Source of the DNA: Alteriqipengyuania abyssalis
GTDB taxonomy: Bacteria > Pseudomonadota > Alphaproteobacteria > Sphingomonadales > Sphingomonadaceae
Length of the DNA stretch: 64,000 nucleotides
Reading direction: 5' to 3'
NCBI RefSeq assembly: GCF_019857185.1
Contig: NZ_JAHWXP010000001.1
Location: 186,001 to 250,000 of the forward strand
This document shows positions 47,540 to 56,860 of the stretch, one piece after another. The position numbers and the translations under genes are program-made. Numbering within the stretch: position 1 is the stretch's first letter; each line of letters starts with the position of its first letter. A model generated the notes under the pieces. The model was given only the letters and a program-made list of their open reading frames with translations, did no database searches and was not told the origin of the DNA.

Positions 47540-49951
47540 ATGCTGATGTCCTGCCAAGACCCCGTGAACGAGGCCATCGTGTCCCGCGCGGCCGAGGCCG
47601 CTGCCCGGCAGATCCCTCCGCTATGGCCGCTGTCGTCCTCGGTCGCGGTCAATCCCTTCCTCGGCCAGAGCGAGGCCACGCTGGCCCAGGCCGCGGCCCG
47701 CCTGTCGCGGGTCGGAGAGGTGCCGGTGGTCATGCCGCGCAGCTGGTATGCAGAGCGGATCGCTTCGGGCGAGATTGCGCAGGCCGACCTGGCCGCCGCG
47801 CTCGCCAGCTCCCCGCACGAAAACAAGCCGCGTGACCTCGCTATGCTTGAGTCTGAGATGGACAAGGATCTTCCGATCCCCAACGCGCTGCGGACCGTGG
47901 CGGACCTCGTCGCAGCGCGCAGCGGGACGGACTGGCCGGGCATTGTCGCCGAACGGATCGGGCTCTGGGCGGGTGGCTATTTCGATCGCGGGCAGGCGCT
48001 GTGGGCCGCCCCGCGCGACCGCTCCGCATGGGCCGCTTGGCGCGCCTACGCGACGCATGATCTCACGCCCGAAATCATGGGGCTGAGAGGGTTCGCGCGC
48101 TTCGTGGCGGAGGCGCCCGAGAACGCGCGCCACGCCATCGCCCGCTCGGTCGCGCGGCTGGGGCTGGGCGAGGCGGCGCTCGACACGGTTTTCCATCAGC
48201 TGCTGATGTCGCTGGGCGGCTGGGCGCAGTTCGCGCGCTACGAACTGTGGCGCGCGGAGCTTGCCGGGACGACCGACGAGACGCTGATCGATCTGCTCGC
48301 GATCAGGCTCCTGTGGGAAGAGGCGCTGTTCCTGCAGCACGCGACGCAGATCGACGAAGACTGGACCACCATGCGTGCCGCGCACTCCGCACCGATCAGG
48401 CCCTCGCGCCGACAGGTGGTGGACGAGATCCTGCAGGAGGCCGCCGAACGGGCCGCACAGCGCAAGCTTGCCGCGACGCTCGCCACCGCGCTGCCCGACC
48501 GCGCGCCCGATCGCCCCGCGCTGCAGGCAGCGTTCTGCATCGACGTGCGCTCAGAAGTGTTCCGGCGCGCGCTGGAGGCGGTCGATCCCGCGATCCGCAC
48601 GCTGGGCTTCGCAGGCTTCTTCGGCGTTGCTGCCGAACACCGGCGGTTCGCATCCGATGTCGACGAGCATCGCCTGCCCGTGTTGCTCAATGCTGCCGTC
48701 ACCTCACGCGCCGGCGACTTGCAAGATGCGGAGGCTGACCTGGCCCAGCGCTATCGCGCCAGGGCAAAGCGCGCCTGGGGTCGCTTCAAGCTTGCTGCAG
48801 TGTCCTCCTTCGCCTTCGTCGAGGCGATGGGGCCGGTCTATATCGGCAAGCTGGTGCGCGACGGTCTGGGCTTGGCTTCGGCCCCGGCTCGCGATGATCC
48901 AGCCCCGCGCTTCGATCCCGAACTCGCGCCCGAGGCGCGGGTGGATGCGGCGGAAACCGTACTGCGGGCGATGTCTCTGGTCGATGGGTTCGCGTCCGTC
49001 GTCCTGCTGGTGGGTCACGGCGCCAACGTGGTCAACAACCCGCATGCGAGCGGCCTGCACTGCGGTGCCTGCGGTGGCTACTCGGGCGAGGTCAACGCGC
49101 GGCTGCTGGCGCAGCTCCTCAACGATCCGGCGGTTCGCGAAGCGCTGGTCGAACGGGGCATCGCCATCCCGCGCGATACGCTGTTTGTCGCCGCGCTACA
49201 CGATACCACCACCGACCGGGTCACGCTGTACGATCGTGACCGGCCAAGCGATGCGCATAGCGCTCAGCTCGACCAGGTGCGACAGTGGCTGGCGGCGGCT
49301 GGCGAGATCGCACGGGGCGAGCGCGCGCTGCGGCTTCCCGGCGCAGAGCGGGCGCGGGATGTGTCTGCGCGCGCGCGCAACTGGGCCGAGGTGCGGCCCG
49401 AATGGGGGCTTACCGGATGCCAGGCGTTCATCGCCGCACCGCGTCAGCGGACCTCCGACCGCAACATGGAAGGGCGCACCTTCCTGCACGACTACGACTG
49501 GCGGCTGGACGAGGAGCGCGGCTTCCCCGTGCTCGAACTGATCATGACCGCGCCGGTCGTGGTGGCGAGCTGGATCAGCCTGCAATATTATGGCTCGGCA
49601 GTTGCTCCGCAGGCGTTCGGTGCGGGTAACAAGCTGCTCCATAATGTCGTGGGCGGGGTGGGCGTGCTGGAGGGAAATGGCGGCCCCTTGCGTACAGGCC
49701 TGCCGTGGCAATCCGTGCATGATGGGGAAAAACTGATCCATCAGCCGCTGCGTCTGTCGGTGTGCATCGAGGCACCGTGCGAGGCGATGAGCGATATCCT
49801 TTCCCGGCACGACGGGGTGCGCAGCCTGTTCGACAAGCGTTGGCTGCATCTCTTCGCGATGGGAGCGGAGGGCCTGACCCATCGCTATCTCGGCGGGTTG
49901 CAATGGGAGGCATTGCCTGCGGACAGGGAGGCGTACGATGCCGGTCGATGA
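47540..49951 (+). CDS. dabA: DabA (DUF2309), CO2-hydrating subunit of the DAB system
   Basis: 803 aa from ATG 47540 (AAGGAG upstream); the longer frame to 46904 runs inside dabB and is false. The beta-carbonic-anhydrase-like zinc set is visible: Cys333 and Asp335 in FCIDVRSE, His493 in GHGANVV and Cys508 in LHCGACGG. The His-Cys spacing of 15 equals that of characterised DabA. With DabB it is thought to trap CO2 as bicarbonate in the cytoplasm. Overlaps the 78-aa gene by 14 bp. Confidence 0.95.
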   Translation: MLMSCQDPVNEAIVSRAAEAAARQIPPLWPLSSSVAVNPFLGQSEATLAQAAARLSRVGEVPVVMPRSWYAERIASGEIAQADLAAALASSPHENKPRDLAMLESEMDKDLPIPNALRTVADLVAARSGTDWPGIVAERIGLWAGGYFDRGQALWAAPRDRSAWAAWRAYATHDLTPEIMGLRGFARFVAEAPENARHAIARSVARLGLGEAALDTVFHQLLMSLGGWAQFARYELWRAELAGTTDETLIDLLAIRLLWEEALFLQHATQIDEDWTTMRAAHSAPIRPSRRQVVDEILQEAAERAAQRKLAATLATALPDRAPDRPALQAAFCIDVRSEVFRRALEAVDPAIRTLGFAGFFGVAAEHRRFASDVDEHRLPVLLNAAVTSRAGDLQDAEADLAQRYRARAKRAWGRFKLAAVSSFAFVEAMGPVYIGKLVRDGLGLASAPARDDPAPRFDPELAPEARVDAAETVLRAMSLVDGFASVVLLVGHGANVVNNPHASGLHCGACGGYSGEVNARLLAQLLNDPAVREALVERGIAIPRDTLFVAALHDTTTDRVTLYDRDRPSDAHSAQLDQVRQWLAAAGEIARGERALRLPGAERARDVSARARNWAEVRPEWGLTGCQAFIAAPRQRTSDRNMEGRTFLHDYDWRLDEERGFPVLELIMTAPVVVASWISLQYYGSAVAPQAFGAGNKLLHNVVGGVGVLEGNGGPLRTGLPWQSVHDGEKLIHQPLRLSVCIEAPCEAMSDILSRHDGVRSLFDKRWLHLFAMGAEGLTHRYLGGLQWEALPADREAYDAGR

Positions 49952-50174
49952 GCGCACGCAGGAAGTCAGGCTGGTCAAGGATCGGCTCGCCTGGGCGCTA
50001 GCGCATCCTGCTGTCAGCGATTGGGTCAAGCGTGGCTTGGCAAGCGCGCGGCAGCGCGACCCGGTCGAGGTGCTCAACGATCTGGAACTGATGACCCATG
50101 TGGTCAGGCAGTGGGCCAGCGCCGACGCCGACACCAGGAGGGCTGAGACGATGCGCGCCGAGTCGCTCCCATAG
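49938..50174 (+). CDS. 78-aa hypothetical protein of the dab operon
   Basis: Overlaps dabA by 14 bp, so probably in the same transcript. Helical soluble protein ([51 protein letters not shown]). I do not recognise the family. The gene ends 227 bp before pufL and may be a small DAB accessory. Confidence 0.65.
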   Translation: MPVDERTQEVRLVKDRLAWALAHPAVSDWVKRGLASARQRDPVEVLNDLELMTHVVRQWASADADTRRAETMRAESLP

Positions 50175-50350
50175 GGTGGGCAGACACGGCCCGAGCGGTC
50201 GCAATAACCTATCGCATCGTCATTCGGACATCCGGTGACGCTCTGCGGGTGGGCTCGCCTTCCGCGCCGCGGGAAGGTCTCGCATCTGTCCGATGGCCCG
50301 GCTGCTTTCACCTTGCGGCGCTCGGGATATTGTGCGACGTAAATGTAAAT

Positions 50351-50381
50351 AGACACTCTATTGTGTCTGGTATGTTGTACA
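50351..50381. promoter_or_regulatory. PpsR/CrtJ-type site (TGT-N12-ACA) and inverted repeat before pufL
   Basis: TGT at 50364-50366, exactly 12 bp, ACA at 50379-50381. Overlapping it is a perfect inverted repeat AGACAC-N6-GTGTCT (50351-50368). 20 bp before the pufL GTG. PpsR/CrtJ represses photosynthesis genes under oxygen in alphaproteobacteria. Confidence 0.5.
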
Positions 50382-50400
50382 TTTGCTTAGGGGCCTTGCC

Positions 50401-51249
50401 GTGTCGATGCTCAGTTTCGAGCGCAAATATCGGGTCGCAGGGGGCACGCTGGTTGGCGGCGATCTCTTCGACTTCTGGGTCGGGCCGTTCTACGTCGGCT
50501 TCTTCGGTGTCACGACCGCGTTTTTCGCGCTGCTCGGCACCAGCCTGATCGTTTATGGCGCTGCCATCGGCGGCACGTGGAATATCTGGCAGATCGACAT
50601 CGCGCCGCCCGCGATCGAATATGGTCTTGGCCTAGCCCCCTTACGCGAAGGCGGGCTGTGGCAGATCATCACCGTCTGCGCGATCGGGGCGTTCGTTTCA
50701 TGGGCGCTGCGGCAGGTCGAAATATCCCGCAAGCTGGGCATGGGCTTCCATATCCCGATCGCGTTTTCCTTCGCGATCTTCGCCTACCTCAGCCTCGAGG
50801 TCTTCCGGCCGATCATGCTTGGCGCATGGGGGCATGCGTTCCCCTACGGCATTTTCAGCCATCTCGATTGGGTCTCCAACGTCGGCTACCAGGGGCTGCA
50901 CTTCCACTACAATCCGGCGCACATGCTGGCGGTGACGTGCTTCTTCGGCACCACCTTGATGCTGGCGATGCACGGTGGCGTCATCCTGTCGGCTGTCAAT
51001 CCGCCCAAGGGTGAGGAGGTCAAGCACGGCCAGCACGAGAACCAGTATTTCCGCGATACCATCGCCTACTCCATAGGGCCGCTCGGTATTCACAGGCTCG
51101 GCTGGTTCGCGGCGATCAATGCCGGGTTCTGGAGCGCGATCTGCATTCTCATCAGCGGTCCCTTCTGGGTCAGCGGCTGGCCCTATTTTTACGACTGGTA
51201 TCTGCAGCTGCCCTTCTGGAACGACATGGGGCTGGGGGGGCTCGGCTGA
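50401..51249 (+). CDS. pufL: photosynthetic reaction centre L subunit
   Basis: 282 aa, the standard length, from GTG 50401 (AGGGG upstream; [12 protein letters not shown] aligns with the usual [12 protein letters not shown]). Five membrane helices, with the quinone and bacteriochlorophyll region [20 protein letters not shown] and His-containing [14 protein letters not shown]. Binds the primary pair with PufM in the inner membrane. No pufB/pufA (LH1) genes precede it. Stop overlaps the pufM start (TGATG). Confidence 0.97.
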   Translation: MSMLSFERKYRVAGGTLVGGDLFDFWVGPFYVGFFGVTTAFFALLGTSLIVYGAAIGGTWNIWQIDIAPPAIEYGLGLAPLREGGLWQIITVCAIGAFVSWALRQVEISRKLGMGFHIPIAFSFAIFAYLSLEVFRPIMLGAWGHAFPYGIFSHLDWVSNVGYQGLHFHYNPAHMLAVTCFFGTTLMLAMHGGVILSAVNPPKGEEVKHGQHENQYFRDTIAYSIGPLGIHRLGWFAAINAGFWSAICILISGPFWVSGWPYFYDWYLQLPFWNDMGLGGLG

Positions 51250-52307
51250 TGGCTTCGTTTCACTCTCTCTATTCGCAGATCCAGATCCACGGGCCATACG
51301 ACCCTGGGCTCCCGCTGAAGGGCCATGAGTCTCCGCGCCTTATCAAGCCGGTCCTCAACCGGTGGATCGGCAAGATCGGTGATCCTCAGATCGGGCCAAC
51401 CTATCTGGGGTTCTGCGGCATCGCCTCGCTGATCTGCGGCTTCATCGCGATCGAGATCATCGGTCTCAATTTCTGGGCCTCCGTCGACTGGAATCCGGTC
51501 GCATTCATCGAAGGGATCGCGTGGCACCGGCTCGATCCGCCGGAGGCGAAGTGGGGCTTCACCCCCTTCGTGCCGCTGACCGAAGGGGGCTGGTGGATCT
51601 GGGCTGGCTTCTTCCTCACTGCCTCGATCCTGCTGTGGTGGTGCCGAATGTACCTGCGCGCCAAGGCGCTGGGGATGAGCACGCATGTCGCTTGGGCCTT
51701 CGCCAGCGCGATCTTCCTCTATCTGAGCCTCGGTTTCATCCGCCCGATGCTGATGGGGTCATGGCACGAGGCACCGCCCTTCGGGATCATCCCGCACCTC
51801 AACTGGACCGCGTCTTTCTCCGTCCTGTACGGCAATTTCTACTACAACCCGTTCCACTGCTTCTCGATCGTGTTCCTGTACGGATCGGTGCTGCTGTTCG
51901 CGATGCACGGCGGCACGATCCTTGCCGTGTCGCGCTTCGGGGGCGAGCGGGAGACGGAGGAGATCGTCGATCGCGGCACTGCGGCGGAGCGCGGCGCGCT
52001 GTTCTGGCGCTGGACCATGGGCTTCAACGCGACCTTCGAGTCCGTTCATCGCTGGGCCTACTGGTTCGCCATCCTGACGACATTCTCGGGCGCGATCGGC
52101 ATACTGCTGACCGGGACCGTGGTCGACAACTGGTATCTGTGGGGCGTCAAATGGGGCCTCGCGCCCGAGTACCCCGCGACCTATCCCGACATGACGCTTC
52201 CGCCCGAGATCGCAGAGCAGGTTCGCGCGGCCACCGGCGGAACCGGCGCTTCGCTCGATCTGTCCGCACCGCCTGCACCTGCTCCTTCGCCGGAGGTATC
52301 CCGATGA
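51249..52307 (+). CDS. pufM: photosynthetic reaction centre M subunit
   Basis: 352 aa. Five helices with the M-type signatures [48 protein letters not shown] and [24 protein letters not shown] Pro/Ala-rich C-terminal tail of ~25 residues is longer than usual. Stop overlaps the pufC start (ATGA). Confidence 0.97.
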   Translation: MASFHSLYSQIQIHGPYDPGLPLKGHESPRLIKPVLNRWIGKIGDPQIGPTYLGFCGIASLICGFIAIEIIGLNFWASVDWNPVAFIEGIAWHRLDPPEAKWGFTPFVPLTEGGWWIWAGFFLTASILLWWCRMYLRAKALGMSTHVAWAFASAIFLYLSLGFIRPMLMGSWHEAPPFGIIPHLNWTASFSVLYGNFYYNPFHCFSIVFLYGSVLLFAMHGGTILAVSRFGGERETEEIVDRGTAAERGALFWRWTMGFNATFESVHRWAYWFAILTTFSGAIGILLTGTVVDNWYLWGVKWGLAPEYPATYPDMTLPPEIAEQVRAATGGTGASLDLSAPPAPAPSPEVSR

Positions 52308-53452
52308 CCCCGCTGGAAAAGCGTCCGCGGTCGAGCCTTCTCGGCGTATTCCTGCTCGCTGCGGCATTCGCGACGCTGCTGTTCGTCGTGCTGGTACCGA
52401 CGTGGGATGCCCCTTGGGATCCGATCGAATCGCGCGAATGGGGCTGGCGCGGTATCGCCATGAACACCTTCACCTCCGAACGGACCCGCAGCGATCCGCT
52501 CAATCTCGTGCCGGCATCGATCGAACCGTTCGAGGCACGCGGAGTATCCGCTGGTGAGGCGTATGAGAACATCCAGGTATTGGGCGATCTCGACGCCGCG
52601 CAGTTCGATCACCTGATGCTGTCGATCACCGAATGGGTCGCGCCCGAAGAAGGCTGCGCCTATTGCCACAACCCTGACGCGAGCTTCGCGGCGGACGACA
52701 TGTACACCAAGAAAGTCGCCCGGCGGATGCTGACCATGGTCCGCGATATCAATGCGAATTCCAGGCACGTCGGCAATGTCGGGGTAACCTGCTACACCTG
52801 CCACCGCGGGCAGGGCGTGCCGCAGCGCCACTGGTTCAAGGCAGCCGAGCCCAAGCCGCCTATGGGCGGTATCGTCGGCAAGCCGCCTCCATGGAACAGA
52901 ACGGCAAAGACGATGCGCGATTTCTTCCCGCGTGCGCCTTTCGAAAATTATCTGCTGGACGATCAGCAGATCATGGGGGCGCAGGCCCGTTCGGTCTCGG
53001 GTGAAGTCACCGATCTGGCCGATCTCGAAAATATCTACATCCTGATGATGCAGATGTCCGACGGGTTGGGGGGCAATTGCAACTTCTGCCACAACAGCCG
53101 CGCCTTCGCCGACTGGTCGCAGAGCACTCCCAAGCGGATCACCGCGTGGTACGGCATCCGCATGACGCGGGGGATCAACCGCGACTATCTGACCAAGATG
53201 CACGACCTGTTTCCTGCCGATCGGCTTGGGCCACTCGGAGATGTTGCCAAGGTGGATTGCGGCACCTGCCACAACGGCATGTCGCGCCCGCTGGGCGGTG
53301 CACCAATGGCGCGCGGTTACGAGGGATTGCGGGGCCCGGGTTCGGGCAGCGCGATCACACGGGAGACGGCGTTTGAGACCCGACTGCCGTACGAAGCCGA
53401 AATTACCGAACCCGCGCCAACGCCCGCCAGTTTGCAGCAGGGCGGCGAGTAG
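52304..53452 (+). CDS. pufC: reaction centre tetrahaem cytochrome c subunit
   Basis: 382 aa. Four CxxCH haem motifs are seen in order: CAYCH, CYTCH, CNFCH, CGTCH. The N-terminus has one membrane helix ([20 protein letters not shown]) and no lipobox cysteine, so it is anchored by the helix. It re-reduces the oxidised special pair from the periplasm. The longer frame to 51521 lies inside pufM and is false. Confidence 0.96.
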   Translation: MTPLEKRPRSSLLGVFLLAAAFATLLFVVLVPTWDAPWDPIESREWGWRGIAMNTFTSERTRSDPLNLVPASIEPFEARGVSAGEAYENIQVLGDLDAAQFDHLMLSITEWVAPEEGCAYCHNPDASFAADDMYTKKVARRMLTMVRDINANSRHVGNVGVTCYTCHRGQGVPQRHWFKAAEPKPPMGGIVGKPPPWNRTAKTMRDFFPRAPFENYLLDDQQIMGAQARSVSGEVTDLADLENIYILMMQMSDGLGGNCNFCHNSRAFADWSQSTPKRITAWYGIRMTRGINRDYLTKMHDLFPADRLGPLGDVAKVDCGTCHNGMSRPLGGAPMARGYEGLRGPGSGSAITRETAFETRLPYEAEITEPAPTPASLQQGGE

Positions 53453-53554
53453 GGGACGGAACCTCGGCCAGGTGCCGCGAACACGGCCTGGGAGTCTAGC
53501 GGGTTGGAGAGATGTGGTGCGTTACCTGAGCGCAGCCACAGCGATCCGGCGCGC

Positions 53555-54007
53555 TCAGCCGGGTGCGTAGTGCCCGTCACCGGCGTCGAGATAGCGAGCG
53601 AAGGCCCTGGCGCTCGCCTGGCCGAAGCCCTGCAGCTTGACCGTACGCCCGGTATCGGGATCGGCTAGTTCGACATGCCCGGCACCATCACGCTGGACGA
53701 GCAGGCGAAATTCTTGCGCGAACTCCCGATCATCGCGCTGCATGGCGAGGGCGCGCACGGCCGCCATCGCGAAGGTGTCTCCTTCGATCACGAGATGCGC
53801 GACCGGCTTCCGGCGCTCGCTCAGCACCATCATTTCGCCATTGGGAAGCGGTTCGAAGATCAGCATGCGGCGTTCGCCTGCCTGTGCCGTCTGCACGGTC
53901 AGCCGTCCGACATCGTAATGGCGTGAGGTGGTGATCGCGGTTACGGTAAAGCCGATCAGAAGCGCCGCACCGATCAGCGCGCCGCGCGGGACGGTGATCT
54001 CAGACAT
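53555..54007 (-). CDS. puhC: photosynthetic complex assembly protein PuhC
   Basis: 150 aa. One N-terminal membrane helix (GALIGAALLIGFTVTAITT) followed by the PuhC-type periplasmic domain (LIFEPLPNGEMMVL...LQGFGQASARAFARYLDAGDGHYAPG). PuhC helps assemble the RC-LH1 complex in Rhodobacter. Overlaps puhB by 8 bp and converges on pufC, 102 bp away. Confidence 0.9.
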   Translation of the reverse strand: MSEITVPRGALIGAALLIGFTVTAITTSRHYDVGRLTVQTAQAGERRMLIFEPLPNGEMMVLSERRKPVAHLVIEGDTFAMAAVRALAMQRDDREFAQEFRLLVQRDGAGHVELADPDTGRTVKLQGFGQASARAFARYLDAGDGHYAPG

Positions 54008-54716
54008 GCTGCGGCCTTGCGCTTATCCCGAGGGGGCTTCGCTCAATGCGGGGAACGTGGACAGCGCCCGCCGCCGCCCGCCTGACCGCGTCGGCAAGGA
54101 TGGCGGCTGCCGGGCTTGCCGGTGGCAATGCGCGCAGCATCGGCACCGGTGCGGAAAACTTCGTGCTACGCGCATGCGGCCACAGGGCGAGCCACGCGAT
54201 CTTGTTGGGCCGGCGCAGCGTCAGCGCGATGTCGATTCCATGTTTGCGCTCCCGCGAGGATACGTCTGTCACCAGAGCCAGCGGAATGTTGATCGTGCGG
54301 GTAAATGCCACGCCAACCTGGAAGACGACCCGCCTGTCGGTGATGACATAGGTGGTGGTCCGCGACATGAGCCAGGCGAACAGCAGCACCAATCCGGCGA
54401 TCGGCAGTGCCACCGGCAGCAGCAGCAGCGGGCTGAACGCGATCTGCGCGACGCTGGCGCCAGCGCGGGCGGTGGCGGCAATCGGCAGCAAGGCGAATAG
54501 TGCGAAGTACCCGGCCAACCATGGCCAGCGAAAGAGGTAGCGTGCGAGCGCGGCGCGATCGGGTTTTCCGTGCCACAGGATCTGCTCGCCATCGGGCAGC
54601 GGCCCGGGGAGGCCCAGAGCAATGTCGATCGGCAGGTCGTTCGGGGCATCACTGCTCGAACTCTCGGTCTCGTGCGTCCCGTTGGTGGCCGTCGCAAAAG
54701 GCATCACCGTTGCCAT
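54000..54716 (-). CDS. puhB: photosynthetic complex assembly protein PuhB
   Basis: 238 aa from ATG 54716; the longer frame to 54989 overlaps puhA. Three membrane segments and a PH-like domain (RTTTYVITDRRVVFQVGVAFTRTINIPLALVTDV). PuhB is a reaction-centre assembly factor. Its start overlaps the puhA stop (TGATG). Confidence 0.9.
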   Translation of the reverse strand: MATVMPFATATNGTHETESSSSDAPNDLPIDIALGLPGPLPDGEQILWHGKPDRAALARYLFRWPWLAGYFALFALLPIAATARAGASVAQIAFSPLLLLPVALPIAGLVLLFAWLMSRTTTYVITDRRVVFQVGVAFTRTINIPLALVTDVSSRERKHGIDIALTLRRPNKIAWLALWPHARSTKFSAPVPMLRALPPASPAAAILADAVRRAAAGAVHVPRIERSPLGISARPQHV

Positions 54717-55495
54717 CAGGCGGGATCGTGGATCTGGCCGTGCCCGGTGGAGAAGCGGAGGCCACCGGCAAAGAAACCGTTGAGCCGGTCTTCCTCGCGC
54801 ATGGTGATGCAGCTGTCGTCGGCGCGTATCGGCGCGCGCCGCAGATCGCGGGCGATCAGCGTCGTTGCTCGAACGGCGCTGTCGCGCGGCAGGGCCTCCG
54901 CGAAGAAGGATGGAATCAACCGCCGTCCCTCTGCTCCGTCGATCGAGACCTCGAAATAGCGCAGGAAGAACTCTGCACGGTTGAACCACAGGTCATGGAC
55001 CTTCCCGACAATCTTCTCGTCGGCGGAAACCAGCACCCACCCGCGCGGATCGGGATCGCCGGTCGGGATGTAATATTCAGGGTGATCGTTGAGAGAGATC
55101 AGCTTGGGTTCGCCTTCTACATCGAGATCGGGCTCGTCCTCGCGCAGGGTCGTATAGGCTGCAGCGCCTATCCCTTCTTCGAGCGGGTCGTGCCCCGGAT
55201 CGAGCGGGAAGGCCATCGGCGGCAGCGTCCGCCCGGGGCGGACCGTTTCCGGTTCCTCCACCCGCGGGGCCTGCGCCACGCCGCGGCCATGCGGGCGGTA
55301 GAAGAGTTTGGGTCTGGGCATTGCCGGAAAGCCTTCTGCGGCGTGCGTGCGGCCCATGAAGCCCGACACCTCGACAGGATATCCCTCGCGCTTGTCCTCG
55401 CGTCGCAGGTACACGACCAGACCGACAAAGAAGGTCACGAAGGCGATGACGCACAAGATGGCGACATCGAGATTGCCGACGACGTTGCTTTCCAT
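54716..55495 (-). CDS. puhA: photosynthetic reaction centre H subunit
   Basis: 259 aa from ATG 55495 (MESNVVGNLDVAIL aligns with the normal PuhA start); ATG 55543 would place the PpsR-type site inside the gene. One membrane helix (AILCVIAFVTFFVGLVVYLRREDKREGYP), then the cytoplasmic PRC-barrel domain (YIPTGDPDPRGWVLVSADEKIVGKVHDLWF). Completes RC-LMH with the convergent pufLM. Confidence 0.96.
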   Translation of the reverse strand: MESNVVGNLDVAILCVIAFVTFFVGLVVYLRREDKREGYPVEVSGFMGRTHAAEGFPAMPRPKLFYRPHGRGVAQAPRVEEPETVRPGRTLPPMAFPLDPGHDPLEEGIGAAAYTTLREDEPDLDVEGEPKLISLNDHPEYYIPTGDPDPRGWVLVSADEKIVGKVHDLWFNRAEFFLRYFEVSIDGAEGRRLIPSFFAEALPRDSAVRATTLIARDLRRAPIRADDSCITMREEDRLNGFFAGGLRFSTGHGQIHDPA

Positions 55496-55524
55496 GCCTC
55501 GGATATACTCTACCCCTACTCGGG

Positions 55525-55542
55525 TGTAAATATAAACGGACA
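55525..55542. promoter_or_regulatory. PpsR/CrtJ-type site (TGT-N12-ACA) before puhA
   Basis: TGTAAATATAAACGGACA, exact half-sites and spacing, 30 bp before puhA. It shares GTAAATnTAAAnnGACA with the sequence before pufL, supporting common control of the two converging operons. Confidence 0.5.
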
Positions 55543-55657
55543 TAGAAAAGTGTCAGGATGGAGGATCATCCGGCGAATTCCGGCTGCCATTCCAATTTCG
55601 TGGTGCGCGCCACATGCGGGTCTGGCGGGCGCACGCAGATCGCGATAGGGCCGGGGC

Positions 55658-56860
55658 ATGAAGTCTCTGCTCGCCGGAATGACCGTGGTCGAGGGTGCGG
55701 CCTTCGTCGCCGGCCCGTCATGTGCGCTTTACCTCGCGCAGATGGGCGCGCGGGTTATCCGTATCGACCAGATCGGCGGAGGGCCCGACGCGCGCCGCTG
55801 GCCGCTCGGCCCTCAGGGGGAGAGTCTCTATTGGCAGGGTCTCAACAAGGGCAAGCTGTCGATCGCGCTCGACTATCGTAGCGCAGAGGGGCGCGAGCTT
55901 GCCCAGCGAATTGCCACGGGTGGGACGGGCCTGTTCGTGACCAATTTCCCGGTCGACGGCTTCTTCGCACACGAGGCGCTGCAGGCATTGCGCGCGGACC
56001 AGATCACCCTGCGCGTGATGGGCTGGCCCGATGGCTCGCCTGCGGTGGACTACACGGTCAATGCCGCCGTCGGCCTGCCGCTGATGACAGGCCATCCGGA
56101 CGACGACAGACCGGTCAACCACGTCCTGCCTGCGTGGGATCTTCTCGCCGGAGCCTACGCCGCCTTCGCACTGCTCGCCTCCGAGCGGGAACGGCAGGCG
56201 AGCGGCCAGGGGCGGGAAGTGCGCGTTGCGCTGTCGGACATCGCCGCGACCAGTCTCGCGCATCTGGGCAATGTGGCCGAAGTGATGCTTTCCGGGCATG
56301 ATCGCGAGAAGGCGGGCAACAACCTGTTCGGTGCCTTCGGCCGCGATTTCTCCGCCAGCGACGGCGCGCGTTTCATGCTGGTCGCGATCACGCCCAAGCA
56401 GTGGGGCGGGATGGTCGATGCGCTTGAGATAGCCGATGAGATCACACAGCTGGAGCGAGCGCTGGGCATCGATTTCGCTGCGGATGAAGGCGCGCGCTTT
56501 ACGCATCGGGACAAGCTCGATCCGGTGATCGAACGAGGGTGCGCCAGGTTCAGCTCTGCCGAACTGGAAGCGCGGTTCGATCGCGCCGGGGTCACCTGGT
56601 CGCGTTATCGCAGCCTGCACGAAGCGGTGACGCAGGATGCGCGGTTGTTCGCGGACAATCGCGCTTTCTCGACGGTCGAGCACGCCGGTGGCGTAGCCTA
56701 TCCGACGCCCGGCGCGGCGGCGCATAGTCCCGGTGTGCCGCGCGAGCCTGCAAGGCCCGCGTCTACGATCGGGGCGGACACAGATCAGGTTCTTGCCGAG
56801 CATCTCGGCCTTGGTAGCGGCGAGATCGGGCGTCTGCATGATCGGGGGATCGTTGGGTGA
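55658..56860 (+). CDS. CaiB/BaiF family CoA transferase
   Basis: 400 aa. Family III CoA transferase pattern: VVEGAAFVAGPSCALYLAQMGARVIRIDQIGGGPDARRWPL...NKGKLSIALDYRSAEGR...RAGVTWSRYRSLHEAV. Next to an acyl-CoA dehydrogenase in a 4-bp overlap (GTGA), suggesting activation and oxidation of an acid as a CoA ester. Substrate unknown. Confidence 0.92.
   Translation: MKSLLAGMTVVEGAAFVAGPSCALYLAQMGARVIRIDQIGGGPDARRWPLGPQGESLYWQGLNKGKLSIALDYRSAEGRELAQRIATGGTGLFVTNFPVDGFFAHEALQALRADQITLRVMGWPDGSPAVDYTVNAAVGLPLMTGHPDDDRPVNHVLPAWDLLAGAYAAFALLASERERQASGQGREVRVALSDIAATSLAHLGNVAEVMLSGHDREKAGNNLFGAFGRDFSASDGARFMLVAITPKQWGGMVDALEIADEITQLERALGIDFAADEGARFTHRDKLDPVIERGCARFSSAELEARFDRAGVTWSRYRSLHEAVTQDARLFADNRAFSTVEHAGGVAYPTPGAAAHSPGVPREPARPASTIGADTDQVLAEHLGLGSGEIGRLHDRGIVG

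Noticed and set aside
50175..50400. LH1 genes pufBA before pufL
   Set aside because: The 226-bp gap is too short for both genes and shows no LH1-like frame.
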